From assembly GCF_902498825.1 (NCBI RefSeq), contig NZ_LR701459.1, positions 3,540,564 to 3,604,563 on the forward strand: DNA of 64,000 nt, in the 5' to 3' direction. This stretch comes from Rhizobium sp. EC-SD404 (GTDB lineage: Bacteria; Pseudomonadota; Alphaproteobacteria; Rhizobiales; Rhizobiaceae). The translations under genes and the position numbers were made by a program. This document shows positions 63,244-64,000 of the stretch, in pieces (positions within the stretch are counted from its first letter, which is position 1; the number at the start of each line of letters is the position of its first letter). The notes beneath the pieces are model-generated. The model saw only the letters and a program-made list of their open reading frames with translations. It was not told the origin of the DNA and did no database searches.

Positions 63244-64000
63244 ATGTCCCTTTCCGCACCTGCGCTTGAGCGCGCCGACGCCAACCTTCCCGCAAGCCTG
63301 GAGCGTCTGTTCGACCTCATCCGCATTCGCTCCATTTCCACTGATCCCGCCTATAAGGACGAATGCCGCAAGGCAGCGACCTGGCTGGTCGCGGAACTGT
63401 CGGCGATCGGCTTCGAGGCATCGGTGCGCGACACACCGGGCCATCCGATGGTGGTGGCGCACAACGACGAAGCGGGCACGGATGCGCCGCACGTCCTCTT
63501 CTATGGCCATTACGACGTCCAGCCCGTCGACCCGCTGAGCCTGTGGGAGAACGATCCGTTCGAACCTGCCGTGCGCGAAGCAAAGTCCGGCCGCAAGGTC
63601 ATCACCGGCCGCGGCTCCGCCGACGACAAGGGCCAATTGATGACCTTCGTCGAAGCCTGCCGCGCCGTGCGCGAAACCGCCGGAAAGCTGCCGGTCCGTG
63701 TCACGATCCTGTTCGAAGGCGAGGAAGAATCCGGTTCGCCTTCGCTCAAGCCGTTCCTCGAAGCCAATGCGGCCGAGCTCAAGGCCGATTTCGCGCTCGT
63801 CTGCGACACCAACATGTGGGACGCGGAAACACCGGCAATCTCGGCTGGCCTGCGAGGGCTCGTCGGCGAGGAAATCACCATCACCGCGGCCGACCGCGAC
63901 CTGCATTCGGGCTATTTCGGTGGGGCGGCCGCCAATCCGATCCACATCCTCGCATCGATCCTCGCCGAAATGCGCGATGCGGACGGCCGGATCACGATCC
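63244..64000 (+). CDS. M20-family metallopeptidase (dipeptidase), C-terminus outside window
   Basis: The ATG follows GAGGATCC. The open frame continues past the right edge (252 residues seen). M20 metal ligands are in LFYGHYDVQPVD near 88, ITGRGSADDKGQLM near 120 and LFEGEEESGSPSLKPF near 155, then the dimer-domain LHSGYFGGAAANP near 220. It should hydrolyse dipeptides or related amides. The rest of the gene is outside the window. Confidence 0.88.
   Translation, partial: MSLSAPALERADANLPASLERLFDLIRIRSISTDPAYKDECRKAATWLVAELSAIGFEASVRDTPGHPMVVAHNDEAGTDAPHVLFYGHYDVQPVDPLSLWENDPFEPAVREAKSGRKVITGRGSADDKGQLMTFVEACRAVRETAGKLPVRVTILFEGEEESGSPSLKPFLEANAAELKADFALVCDTNMWDAETPAISAGLRGLVGEEITITAADRDLHSGYFGGAAANPIHILASILAEMRDADGRITI

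Overview
The window reads as chromosomal DNA from a GC-rich alphaproteobacterium, most likely Hyphomicrobiales of the Phyllobacteriaceae/Mesorhizobium type. The best evidence is the right-hand core block: a haem-type Irr regulator (HHH motif) divergent from fabA-fabB-fabI, with argB, a D-2-hydroxyacid dehydrogenase and an SH3-domain secreted protein nearby. The genus is an inference.

Layout. (1) 1-13.2 kb is a defence island: a Druantia-like pair (a large partner cut by the left edge plus a 2,009-residue DExH helicase with zinc clusters and a DUF1998-like end), then on the minus strand a McrB-McrC-HNH operon. (2) 13.4-13.95 kb holds a decayed gene. (3) 13.95-18.7 kb has a class II aldolase, a DctPQM TRAP transporter and a divergent LysR regulator. 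(4) 18.8-30.2 kb is a catabolic cluster: a sugar-kinase pseudogene, citryl-CoA-lyase-like protein, IclR regulator, CaiB CoA-transferase, a three-subunit biotin-dependent carboxylase, a second DctPQM, an SDR and an isochorismatase-fold hydrolase. Its substrate is unknown. (5) 30.8-46.2 kb is a phthalate-type cluster: two TAXI/fused-permease TRAP systems, two EamA exporters, MarR and LysR regulators, a Rieske oxygenase with its reductase, a dihydrodiol-dehydrogenase-like oxidoreductase, a 4,5-dihydroxyphthalate decarboxylase-like protein and a second class II aldolase. (6) 46.3-51.9 kb is the integration/replication end of a mobile element: repeat-rich origin-like DNA, a primase-like replication protein, an AlpA-type protein, an unknown protein, a tyrosine integrase and a 45-bp tRNA-Arg(ACG) 3' half. 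(7) 52.1-64 kb is core chromosome.

The tRNA-Arg 3' half next to the integrase marks a junction between an integrated element and core DNA. I saw no second copy or intact tRNA in the gaps I read to its left, so the other end probably lies outside the window. The simplest reading is that defence and catabolic genes up to about 51.9 kb are cargo of one or several stacked islands. In the phthalate block, import would feed ring dihydroxylation, rearomatisation and decarboxylation to protocatechuate. A matching 16-bp palindrome lies before the TAXI operon and before the Rieske gene, with a MarR gene between them, which suggests one regulator for both. Ring-cleavage genes are not in the window.
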